A stretch of 64,000 nucleotides of DNA. Source: Micrasema longulum. Taxonomy: Eukaryota > Arthropoda > Insecta > Trichoptera > Brachycentridae. This document shows positions 1-12,200 of this stretch, piece after piece (position 1 is the stretch's first letter; every line of letters begins with the position of its first letter). The DNA is taken from NCBI GenBank assembly GCA_022494885.1, contig JAGVSM010002435.1:164930-228929 (forward strand), written 5' to 3'. The notes under the pieces are model-generated. The model was not told where the DNA came from and did no database searches. It worked only from the letters and a program-made list of their open reading frames with translations. The position numbers and the translations under genes were made by a program.

Positions 1-159
1 AAGTTGCTGATAGCTGAAACTATCGCAACAGGACTCGATTACCAGGAATGTAGGTTTTGGTCGACGTTAACGCACTTCTTGCAGGGAATGCGGCAGTTCC
101 ACACCACTTCGAGACGTAGCTTCAGCTGAACCGGTTGCCTAGTTCAAGGTGGCCGTATA
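1..159 (-). other. liprin-alpha 3' UTR (start)
   Basis: Sequence downstream of the TGA. It is GC-richer than the introns, has stops in the coding frame, and shows no polyadenylation signal (no TTTATT on the plus strand) before the window edge. The UTR therefore runs out of the window. Confidence 0.6.
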
Positions 160-288
160 TCAGGAGGCTTTAGCCGCCATGCTGTTGTCGTTAGTCATGT
201 TGTGTCCCTGATCTCCGGTGCGCATGTGCGGGCGGTCCGTAGCCAATTTCAGCAGGTTCCCAAATTCTACTTCCAACAGCTGCCGGGC
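160..288 (-). CDS. Liprin-alpha: liprin-alpha terminal coding exon 22
   Basis: 42 codons plus TGA (complement of 160-162): [20 protein letters not shown], then a tail ending NSMAAKAS. It closes SAM3. The tail after LATDRP is much shorter than the roughly 70-residue tail of vertebrate liprin-alpha and lacks the basic SWRK..R segment and a PDZ-type end. An alternative last exon outside the window is therefore possible. Acceptor acattcctcag. Confidence 0.9.
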   Translation of the reverse strand, partial: ARQLLEVEFGNLLKLATDRPHMRTGDQGHNMTNDNSMAAKAS

Positions 289-3200
289 CTGAGGAATGTA
301 AAATATCATCATATAGTAAATAATGTACATCGATTGCCGTCGCACATTCATTTTATAAACAAAGGTATAACATACCTGAGTGTTCTGAGTGGGGATCTGT
401 AAAGCGAGTGCCATACTGTTGACATCGAATCCGTCATCGAGAGCTATTAAAGCTCCGTGTACTCCTGATTCTAATAGATTATTGGAATATTCCTGCAATA
501 AAATATTTCATTTTCAATACTAACAGACTTTAGAATCTAACATTTCATTGGATAGAAGTTGGAGATATGTAAGAGGGAAACGGCGTTGAGGATCGGATGT
601 GTATAAATTACATTGTTAATACAAGATACAATACAGATTGCAGACATGCAGCGTGAGAGTCGTAGGATTGAACTGATGGTTCCCCCTTCTTCAAGTATAG
701 TAGTATAAAGCTCTTTTCTGTCACAAAAACAAAATGTTCCTAATAAAAATAAAGTAATTGCGACATCCTTTCATCGATGTTGCATCGGATACCATATTTA
801 ATATTTTATTTTAGTAAGTCCGGTGTGCTCCACTCCTAAATATGTATTTTTATTGAGATAATTTATATTAATTGTTTCCTATTAATTTGAGTTAATTTAC
901 ATTGAATTTTTCTATTAGTTTTATATTTGGGCAAAGAAGCTATTTTTTTAAAATACCCTCATGCAAGTCAAAATGTGACAGGAAAGATCTTATTTTATAT
1001 TTATTTGGTGATGAAAATCAGCCACCGCATATCCTCTTTAGGCCTTACTATAAATTACTACAGATATACAAATTTAAAAAATAAAATATGGTTAATAAAC
1101 AAAATCTTCGAATTTTTAAAAGTTTGAATTTGAATATTAGGTGTACAAATAAGTTTCCGCCGTTTTTTATAAAAAATTGGGCATTTATTATGAAAGGATG
1201 GGACCTTATGTTTTATTCGAAGCATTGTTCATCACTTGCCACTACTTTTCCCCATCTTTCTGGCAGCATACGGATACCGCATCGGGAGAATGCTTCATCT
1301 TTTGAGGCTATCCACAAATCAACCCAATTTTTGGTATCCTCATATGATGTGAAGTGCTGCTCAGCCAGGCCATGTGCCATCGATCTGAACAAGTAGTAGT
1401 CCAAAGAGGCAATGTCTGGTGAATACGGCGGGCGCAGAAAAACTTACCAATTGAGTGTTTCCAAATAGGTTTTGACTGGCGCCGCAACATGTGGACGAGC
1501 ATTATCATGCAGTAGAATAACTTTGTCGTGTCTGGAGTAGTAGTGGGCGCGCTTTCCATTGAGTACTCGACTCAAACTCACCAACTGTGTTCGGTAGACA
1601 GCTCCAGTATTGGTTTTGTTCAATTTGAGCACCAATATAACCATAATACACGACACCAAGCTGATATCACCGAATACACAACAGGGGTTTTTTCCATGAA
1701 TGTTTGGCTTAGCTGTAGATGTTGAAGCATGGCTGAGTGGTCCCCATGATTTCTTCCTTTTTGGATTTTAATAGTTATTTAAACTTTTGAAACAACGCTC
1801 GACAAATTCTTTCATTTAAGTTGGTTTCACCATATGCTTTTACAAGTAATCAATGCGCCTCAGTTGCTGATTTCTTTAAATTGAAAAGTAAATCAAAAGT
1901 TCCTACAAATTACTTAAAATTATTTGGCTTAAAATTCGACATTTTCGCACACAAAAGAAAATATATTATTATACTGATAAAAATTCACTAATATTTCCAG
2001 ATTATGTTGTTGACAGATGTCCACCTTACGATAATGGTGTTTTACATCTGCCAACTTTAACCATAACCTACTGGTGGCGCCAACTTTTGTCAAACAGAGG
2101 AAACTTCTTTGTATACCTAATACTTTTTCATACAAGTTTTTATCACATTCTTTTAAACTGATTGTATCAAAGGTGCTATAAGAAGGTATTGTCGTATTTA
2201 GGAAAATTATTAAAATGAATATTTTAGACCTACCAGATTATATAAGATTTTATTTTGTTAATATAGAAATATTCATTCTGTGAAAATGGATATAAACCAG
2301 TGCCGCAGGCCAACACCTTAATAGAGAAAAATAGTTTTGGGAGTTGGCTGGGGTCTGGCATTTATTGATTCTTTTCAATTTTGCAAAATTCACTTATACT
2401 TAAATAAAATAATGAAAATTTAAAAAAACCACTTATGTCAAAAAACAAAATAAATTTTGTAAAGTACATTTTTTGTAATTGTGCTGTGACTGACTGCAGC
2501 ATGGTGCAAATTTATTAATAAAACCCAGCAACATTTGTTAAATAAATCAGTTCAACACTCAAAAATCTTTCCTTCACTTCTACTTCTACAATTCAACTTC
2601 TCTCCAAGCTCCACGAATCGTCGACCGCTTTGTTCTGCAGCCCTGATCTTAACTTCGTCCCAGACCTGGCCATCAGTGCCTCCTGCTTCCAGACCGCTGG
2701 GTATGCCAGGCTCTAGATGTCTAGACACTAAGTGTTTGAAGGGCTAAATGAGGAGGTTCTGTGCCGCAGACCTTTCAGCTGAAGCAGGATACCGGGCGAT
2801 CAGCACCAGGCTGCAACATTTCCCTGAAATTGGGAATCCCCCTCTTGCAGGGCTACATCAAAAGGAAAGGTCGAAGCCAGGTGTACGGTCCTTGTATTCG
2901 TCTTACCACAGATCACAGGGTCCCGCTGTTGCTAGCTACGTGCTGTTTCAGTCTCGGCCTTGCAACTCAAGTCCAGGAACTGGAAAAGTAGGGCCGGGGG
3001 ATTTTTGTTTTGCCTTGTGACTGCTCGGCACCCTTTCGGTCCAGGCACAGACACGCGTCGGCAACAGATGCAATATATTTTTTTCAATATTTTGTGTTAA
3101 ATATAGTACATGTAGACATACATTACTATGCAGGACAGTTGAGCACTGAAAACTTATACTGATCTCTAAACCAGAATTAGATATTTCCTCTAAATTAAGT

Positions 3201-6200
3201 AGTATTTATATTTATATATATATGATAATATACACACATGTAAACAACATTAGATACAAACAAAATAATATTAAAAGATGAATTCCGAGTCTTACTTTAA
3301 GCCCAATTTGAGCTATCCATCTAATGAGACGTTCATTTGTCCAGACCAGGACATCTTGCACCACATTTTCAGTAGCTCTTCGTCTATCTTCTAATGCTGA
3401 TCTGGAGTAGTTTAATCTCTTTAGACACAATATACCAAACTGTAGACTCGTTCTGCAATAAATAGATTTCAATATTAGGATACCGCATAAAACTATGTAC
3501 CTTAGAAAGCATACATCTTGTGTAAAAATCTCACCTATGAAAACTATCCACCATTTTAAGTTGCGTTCTTAAATCTCTCTTGGTGAGATGATCTAACATT
3601 CTTGCATCGACTAGACATTCCATGAAGGTAGTTCGGTATTGAGGCATTCCTAGAAAAGAAACACAGAATAAAATTGCACTGGTCTTATTACTGATTACTG
3701 TAATTACTATTTAAAATGTGCTCAAATGGGGCATACCCACAAGGCTGATTTTAGTGATTTTCACTAACCAGAACCACAACCCAGTTCACCTAAGTACTAA
3801 TTATCATTATTATTCTATTGTTTTGCACCACAACAGGCCAGAAGGCCCACTTACAGCGATTAATTACAACACAGAACACCCAGGCTTGAGAAAAAATACA
3901 TGCAATTTTTGTGTTCTCACTGGGAATCGAACACTACACCACGTTTCAGTCACTACATCATGGATATTTTTTTCATCAGTATGCCTAAATTGTTGAAGAC
4001 AAGTAGTGGAATTTCTGTATTTAATTTTTAATGTTTAGATCTTGATCTTGTCTTGATATCCCTTATGTTTGTCAATGCTTCTTTTCTTATTTTTAAATGT
4101 TTTTGACTATTCTTATATTGTAATATCAATGAATTGTATAAATGGACAATGTCTGTAAATAAATAAATGTTGTGCACACGGGGCCATGGTAAACATCACC
4201 GTTGTTTCCCTATCTGCGCCCAGTGGTGTCCAATGAGGAAGTTCAGTGGTATTTTTATTTGTTAATAGACTATCAAACGTAGCCAAAAAAAATTTTTATT
4301 TAAAAAAATAAATATAAGCATTCATATAATTTACCCAAATATTAAAATTTCAGTGGCCATTTTCAATAAGTTACAAACAACTCAATATAAGAAAATAGAA
4401 ATAAGCTGGGGTAGAGTGGGGTTCGAACCCCGGACCTCTGATCCGTGAGTCTGCAACACTAGCCACGGGACCACAACCCAATTTAGTTTTTTTATTTTTA
4501 TGTATCGTATTATCAGCGCTATGATTATTTATAGTCTTCTAATTTTGAAATTACTCCGCTTGTGGCGTGAAAATACCCTATCATGTGCAGATCACATATT
4601 TGTCTGATAGCAGAATGGAAAAAATAACCATGCATTTTGTCATCAAAGTGTCGCAATGCGGTGTGTGGTGTATAGTTACCGAGGGAGCGAAGCCAGGTGT
4701 TGCCCACCCACTCATGGTTCATGTCCCCGAAGGCGAGCGTCGTGCGTGCAGTGGGCGGCGCCGAGGGCGACGTGAGCGACACCATCTCCTGGATGGCCAG
4801 GCGCAGCTTCAGGCGGTGCAGCGGGTTGCTGATGCCGATCTCGCGCTGGATCTCCTGGTCGCTGAGCGCGCTCATGATGGCGCCCGACTTGACGTTGGCC
4901 CGGCAGGCCGCCACGTACCAGGCGGGCATGCCCACCCACAGCTCCAGCCAGGCCACGATGGTGGGCCCGTTCCACAGCGCGAAGGGCGTCCCCGCCTTCA
5001 TCGCCTCGCCCAGCAGCTCGTGCCGGTAATCCCGCTCCCTACTGCAACCATTGCCGTTACTAACCATCGTACAATCCAATATCATGCATACTACTGAGTG
5101 ATGAGTAAGTGAGTTATAGTGAGAAAAATAAGGAAAATAAATGTTTAATGATACACACATTTTAACAGGAATTAAAAAACACAATTATAAATATAATAGT
5201 AATATCAGGAAGAGGATTTATGAAAGAAAGGGGAAATCGTGGGCTTAATACTATAAACATCTCAAAATAATTTGTTTTTAGATAAAGGCGACCAAAATTT
5301 TTGCCTACATAAATTATCATGTTACTTCTACAAGGATAGTAATTAATGCATAATATATTGTTATCACAGGCAGCTCCGGATTGTAACACGATATCTGACA
5401 TGGTAAACGAGCAATAATATGTCTAATGACAGCCCATGCATTGGAACGCTAAATCCACCATTGTTTTTATTTGTATACTGTTTTATATGTAACTAAATCA
5501 CATAAATCCTGACTAATATTCTGCCAGTACACATGTTCAAAGTCACATTACAAACGAACATCATATTTCATTTTATGTTATATTTGTTTAGTTTCTCGTA
5601 TATATGTTTCTTCCTGTAACTGTTGTAATTGGCTTAGGCCGAATATGCATATATAATAAATAAATATCTGCGCATATATATATATTTTTTGTCTCCGTCC
5701 ATTGTCCTATCCTACGAATTTCTGTTCACACGAGGACAATAGGTCCAATGCTGGGACAAGACAATATTGTGATGTTCTCGTGTGAACGCTACTTAAGTAA
5801 TGAGTAAGTTAATTAAAATGGAAAAGAAATGTAAAAAAAAAACATACATACTAATAATTTTACACTATGCACATTTCTTTAAAAACATTTTCTTCCACCA
5901 AACCGATAAAATAAAAGTAGTCGATGAAAATTCTTGGTGGAAGTTCATTGTAATTTATTATAGAATTTAAATTTGTGGATTTACATATCACTTGTCATTT
6001 ATTTCTACAATAAAATTACAAAAACAGGTTATTTATATAATTTAAGTTTTAAAACATGTGAGAAAAAAAAATAAAACAAAATGGATACAAAAATAGAACT
6101 AGCAATATGTGTATATGTACATTAATATCGATACTCTTTCCTATAGTCTTCAATCGGAAAAAGGAACAAAGAGAAATTAAAAATCATTTTAACAGGGATT

Positions 6201-9200
6201 AAACAATTTGATTGTAAATATAATATCGTCGCTTCGAAGGTAAAACTCATTAAGTACAGATTTATGGTCACTGAGTTCTATATTTTTTAACAATCTCTAA
6301 CAAAACTGTAATGAGTGAATTTATACAATCATAAACAGCCGTTTCGGATCGCTTGATGATTTCTTCATGCAAGAGATGGCTGAAAAATATAAAACTTTTC
6401 TACCATAAATCTGTACTTAATGAGTTTTATCTGTCAACTACATTGTGTATTACAATATTTGAGTTTGTCCAAATGTTTGTAGACAAAAGACTGGATTTCA
6501 CCCCCTCAGGAGTCATTAAGATTAACAAATTACAACAGGGATGGAGAATACCTTAAACAAGGGAATATGGAAGTCTAGGCATTTACAGGGCTTATGACTT
6601 GTCGTTGGCTGGTTTAAGTGGCCACTTTACACACTGTTTAACATTCACCATTTTGCCTATGTCTGAACATCTATATTTCTTCAATTCTTCCATTTGTTGA
6701 TTTTAGTGAAGTTAAAGAACTGAAACCTTTATTGTTGTGAAGAAATTCATCTGACTGAATTATTTTACATACTAGGCAACGTCTGAAAACAATTTTCTAA
6801 TTTTTAAACTTCTTCTTGGACCAGTTGGTTTCATTACAATATTTATATAAACATAGGCAAAATGGTGAATGTTAAACAGTGTGTAAAGTGGCCACTTAAA
6901 CCAGCCAACGACAGGTTATTCACACGAGAGGTAGTATTATACATGATCAATATAGTGCAGGCTATTGGTAAAATAAACCAAAGTAGAGAAGAAAATGCCG
7001 AACACTCCTCTAGTGGAACGGAAGGCCTGTTGACTACTGCCAACAGGCCGGCTTCTCCTGAAGAGTTTTGAGTGGTTTCCTCTCCACATAAGCAAATGCT
7101 GAGAAGTTCCTGATTGGCCCACATTAGTATATCCCTCCTGATCCCAACAGTTTAGATAAATTTAAAGAAATTTAATTGCAGAAAAATCCACTTTTGAAAT
7201 ATAAACCTTGTATATTATAAGCAAGGTAAATAATAAAGCAACTCCCATACAAAAAAAATAAAATTTAAAAAAAGCCAACGACAGGTCATATGGCTAGACT
7301 TCCATAGACTTAGACTTCCAAATGCCTAGACTTCCATATTCCCTTGTTTAAGGTATTCTCCATCCCTGTTGTAATTTGTTACATTATATATGTTTATGCA
7401 ACAACAAAAACAAGAAGATAAGTTAAATATTAGATTAATAATTAAAAATACTATCAAGTAATGAAATAATTTATTCATAAGTTATATAAATAATATATCA
7501 ACAATATTTTGAGTTTGTCAAAATTTTTGTAGACAAGGAGTGGATTCAACTCCCTGGGGAGCTGTTTATAATAACATATTACAACAGAGATGAAGAACAT
7601 TTAAAAGAAGGTTATTTAGAAGGTTTCAGCTCTTTAACTTCACAAACATCAACATATGAAAGAATTGAAGGAATAGAATGCCAAAATATAGGCAGAGAAT
7701 GGTGAATGTTGCTAATAAGTGTGTACAATTTAAACTGTTTTCATTGACAGGTCATAAGCCTTGTAGATGCCTAGACTTCTAAATAACCTTCTCTTAAATG
7801 TTCTTCATCTCTGTTGTAATATGTTAAATAATATATGGCTAAAACAGGTTCATTTTTTCCCCCTGAATGAGTTTAATAGAATGGAATAATAAAAACTATG
7901 AAAATGTGAATGCCTGTCTTTTAAATTGTAGTAAATAAATATGGGGTCACGGCTGGAAAAAAAAAACAGTCAAAATGTGATGATTGCTGCAAAGAACTTG
8001 TTTCTGTCAGTTCAAGAAATGAGTTTTCAAAATTATTTAAAGCAGACATTTTTGTTTGTTTTTCTGCGATTGTATGTAAAAATATATTTATATTAATTGA
8101 AAAACTATTTAATTAATTATATGAACCCATTGCCCGACAAATAAGGTTTTATTAGTCCTTTTACTCTTCCGTAATACATAGTAGTAAAAAAAAAACTTCT
8201 TCAATTTTTGCAGTCTCTCAGATACTGCTAGTGCTATTCTGGAATGCGATTGGAAACGTCAGTAAGAAGTGCGAACAATACACGGCATTACAACCCAAAA
8301 GAACACTATCAGCATTGTTGTAATATTTTACGAGTTGTGAAACTGTGCCGTTCGGAAAAATGACGTACCCCTTTTTCTGGCGTCCATAGTCCGCTGACTT
8401 AGCCTGGGAATTAGTCTGTCTAGAGAGGGTGGAGGGGGGTGGGCCGGTCATCTCATCATCCACAAGGCCATACCCACCCAACTGGGACAGTCCACTCATG
8501 GCCGATACTGAACCCAGCTCTCCCCCTAGAGAGTCCTTTCCGCCTTTCGCCTAAATAAAACACAAAAACACTTCTACAGAAATTGAAACATTACTCTCAT
8601 GATCTGATAGCAGACTGAATTTGGAGGCGGGCAGAACAGGAGAACTAAAAGTATATATTAAACAGGTACTGAGTCCAAATTAAAAAAAAAAAAATAATAA
8701 CCCTAGATAATTAACTATTAATTGCCTTAATTAATTAATTCATTCATTAATTACTCATAATTAACTACTTAATCAGGGTATGTAGATATCTTAGCAGAGA
8801 AACATTACTGAGAAAGGAATAAAAATGTAAAGATATATATATATATAAACCAGGTTGTGGTCCTGTGGTAGTATTGTGGACTCACGGGCCAAAGGTCAGA
8901 GGTTCAAATCCCACTCTATCACAACTCGATTTCCATTTTTATAGCACAAGTTATTTACGACTTTTAGGAAATGGTCTGAAAATTTAAATATTTGAGCAAA
9001 TAATTAGAACTCAAGTATTTCTCTTTATAAAAAAATTAAACAATATACCTTTTGACGATGGATTTTCTATTTTACATATTTTTTTACTAACATCAAAAAG
9101 GAAAAATAAGTTACTTTTTTGAAAATATATTAAGGATCTTGAAACAAAATTGTGTAATCTTATTGAGAAATTAAAAATACTTTTAGAAACGAAAAATCAA

Positions 9201-12200
9201 TCTTGCCGGCGCAACAATGAAATTCTGTTTGTCAAATTCTCTTCCATCTGTTAATTCGTTTTTAATGAAGGAAGGATTAGTTCATATATGACAGACTTCA
9301 TTGTGCAGATGTTACATTTTTAACTTTCTTCTCACATGTGCTCACCTGTAAAGTTCTGCAGGAATTTGTATACTTCATATAATTTTTGGTCATTAAGTGG
9401 GTAGCACATAAATTTATAATCATTTTTCATTAAAATAGCTAGATAATAGAATGGTTTATATAAAAAAAGTAATGGTACCTTTTCTTTTTTGCTGAAAAAT
9501 CTCCCCAGCGAGCTCTTGATGCCCCTTTTCTTGTGGTGGTGCGCTGCGGCAGCAGCCTGCGCAGCGCCCATTGCCCCCATACCGGGGGCCCCCATCAGCC
9601 CGAGGGACTCCTGGCTCGAGCTACCGCACAAACAGACAACAAGGGTCACTCTAGCCTCCTAAGGGGTGCCACACACTCAGCGGGAAATTAACAGATTAGA
9701 TGCTATATTCATGATACGCTCCACACTATCAAATATGAGGCTTTCAACCTCTAAAGCAGTATGGCTGCATAAAAGCAGTACTAGCTTTCTAAGTTGATCA
9801 TTAATGCGTGGGCTATTTGTAGCTGGCAGAGCTGGCACATGCGCTGGCACATATGCTGGTCATTGCATCCACACGTTGGTCCAGTATTTAGTATGCTAAA
9901 AACTACAGGACACACAATTTTTTGTGTGCTTTTGACGTCCGCACATTGGCTAGCACCAACATAGGAGCCGTCTTTAGATAACAAACAACTGAGTTGAGAG
10001 ATTTTTCTTTTTTTTCTTTAAACAATTAAACATGTTTTCAATGGATTCAGAGGGAAGCAACGGTTCCAAAACTATATAAAAAATACTGCGACATGGTTTA
10101 AAAGTCAGATAACTTCCAGTGCGGAGTACATCAAAAATAAATATTAGAAACTAGCAAATACATTTTTTTAAAACTCTCGATAGAGGCTAACTAAATAACC
10201 AAGTTAAATTTATGAAAATATGCGGTCTAAAGCGAACTAAAATATATGTATACGGAATAGACATAAACAGTGCATGAATAAAAAGGGTTATCTGATTATT
10301 CTCAAATTATATAACCTAAGAAGTATTCATTACTGTACGAATTGTCTTTTTGAATTTTCAACTAAAAGTACACAACAACACCAAACATTTCTAGCTTATT
10401 CTCAACAGTAATATAACAAATCGAAATTTGCTCCAATGAATTAATATCACCCATTTCGTAATATTGTTTATTCAAAAGTAATATTGAACAAGATCACATT
10501 ACATATAGTCAATGTAACATATTGATGCACAGGGCATCGGATGATGAAATAAGTTACTGCTATAATAGTTGAGACTGTCGTTGATTGTACATCCGGATCG
10601 AGTTTTAATGCTAAAGTCAGTAGATCGACTAGTCAGTGAACTAAAGCTGCTGTAGTAGGGAGTGTAGTGGTGTTGTTGCTCTAGTCTCGTTATGGAAGGG
10701 TATGGAGACGAAATGCACCTGTGAATCGGGAAGCCTGATATCGTTCCTGAACCTCCAGTCCTTCTGATAGCGTGCAATATTACAAAACAATTACATTTGG
10801 AAATACATATTATAACAATCTGTAAATAAATTTATTTCCCAAAAATATATAGAATTTACAATAAAAAATATTTTATAATATGATGTTTACTACATTCATA
10901 GGATAAATTATTTGCAATTTTTAGGAATGTACCGCTGAGGTAATCCTTGGAGGAATAATTACATTTTCACTTTGTAAATAAAATATATTTTTCTCTTTCA
11001 AAAGAATTTGAAATGTCACCACTTTTTTGTGTTCTAAAAAGAAATGTTTTGATTATTCAGGAAAACAATGCACACAAAGTATATTTTAGAATGAGGAAGT
11101 TCAGTGTTACTGGGAATTGGATCTAAACAACGTTTTCTTAAATGCGGTAAAAATTTGTGAAGTTTCTCTAAAATGTATGAAAAAATTTATAAAAATGAAC
11201 TACTTTAAATGATGTCACAAGTTCTTCTAAATCAACCAATGATAAGAGTGTTGCGATATATTTCTGGTTTCCAGCAAGATAACCCACCAATCAGGACAAC
11301 TCACCGAAGAAAACTAGTGACGTCACACGCGGAATAATTAAAAAATTACAAAAGTTTGAAAAATCAAAGTGACGATAACACGATGCATAAAAATGAAAAA
11401 AAATAATTTTTGTCTTAGTTTGATAGTCATTGACAAATGAAAAATACATTAAAAAAACCTTTTTCCTCATTATTCCGGCTTACACCATATCATTATACTG
11501 CTTTTCTTGGATTCATCTGATAAGTTGTATTAAAACAAAAAAACTCACATCTTCAAGATTTACTTATGAAATTTTTTATACCTTCGTAACTGTTCTTGTT
11601 CATATTGTAAAGCTTGAGCTACTCTTTCCAGGCGAAGTGATCTTTGCGTAAGGGGAGAAGCTGCTCCTCCAGCACCAACGGTTTCTTCTGAACCACTGAG
11701 CTGTAGCTGAAATTATCATAATAATGATTATTATAATTATACATTTCCTTATAACACAGTACTCCACTAAATTTACACTGATAATTATTGAAGTTCATTT
11801 AAAGAAAGGTATTTCAAAGATTTAATCTGACATTTCTAGTTGGAATTGCATTTTAATGATGTATTTAAAAAATGTGGGATTATTACTTGTTGATTTTTTT
11901 TATATATTGACTGACAATTGGGTTCAGTCATAACCGAGAACACCAGTCTTAGGATGTCATTAAGAATGAAATGGTGATGTTGGTCTGGCATATGAATGTT
12001 GCGAGTGATTGAAATATTTGAAAAAACCTTACAACTTGTACTTAAAAATCAGGTTAAGAATATGGCGTCCAAATCTAAGTGTATTTAATAAGTATTTTAA
12101 ACACTGAATTTTCTTCAGGTTATTTTAGCAAATTAATGAATCAATTAAGATTTTTTCATTAAATTTACTAAAATAATTCAAAATCCCCAAATAAAAAATT

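Larger units (their letters stand above)
493..3295. other. liprin-alpha intron, 2.8 kb
   Basis: Holds the mariner relic (1139-1800) and a GC-rich block of unknown origin (2535-3060). The rest is AT-rich with nothing recognised. Confidence 0.8.
3650..4679. other. liprin-alpha intron, 1.0 kb
   Basis: Holds a family A SINE (3822-3955) and a MITE split by a family B SINE (4228-4578). The T-rich stretch 4007-4168, ending in taaataaat, looks like a retroelement 3' tail. Confidence 0.75.
5042..8368. other. liprin-alpha intron, 3.3 kb
   Basis: Contains a hairpin-forming stretch (5725-5790), an inverted-repeat element (6180-6460) and two members of a foldback family (6463-7388, 7500-7840). The remainder is AT-rich and unassigned. 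Confidence 0.75.

Noticed and set aside
4567..5097. Plus-strand ORF of 176 codons
   Set aside because: Lies opposite the SAM1 exon. Its length comes from the GC-rich, stop-poor complement of a real exon.
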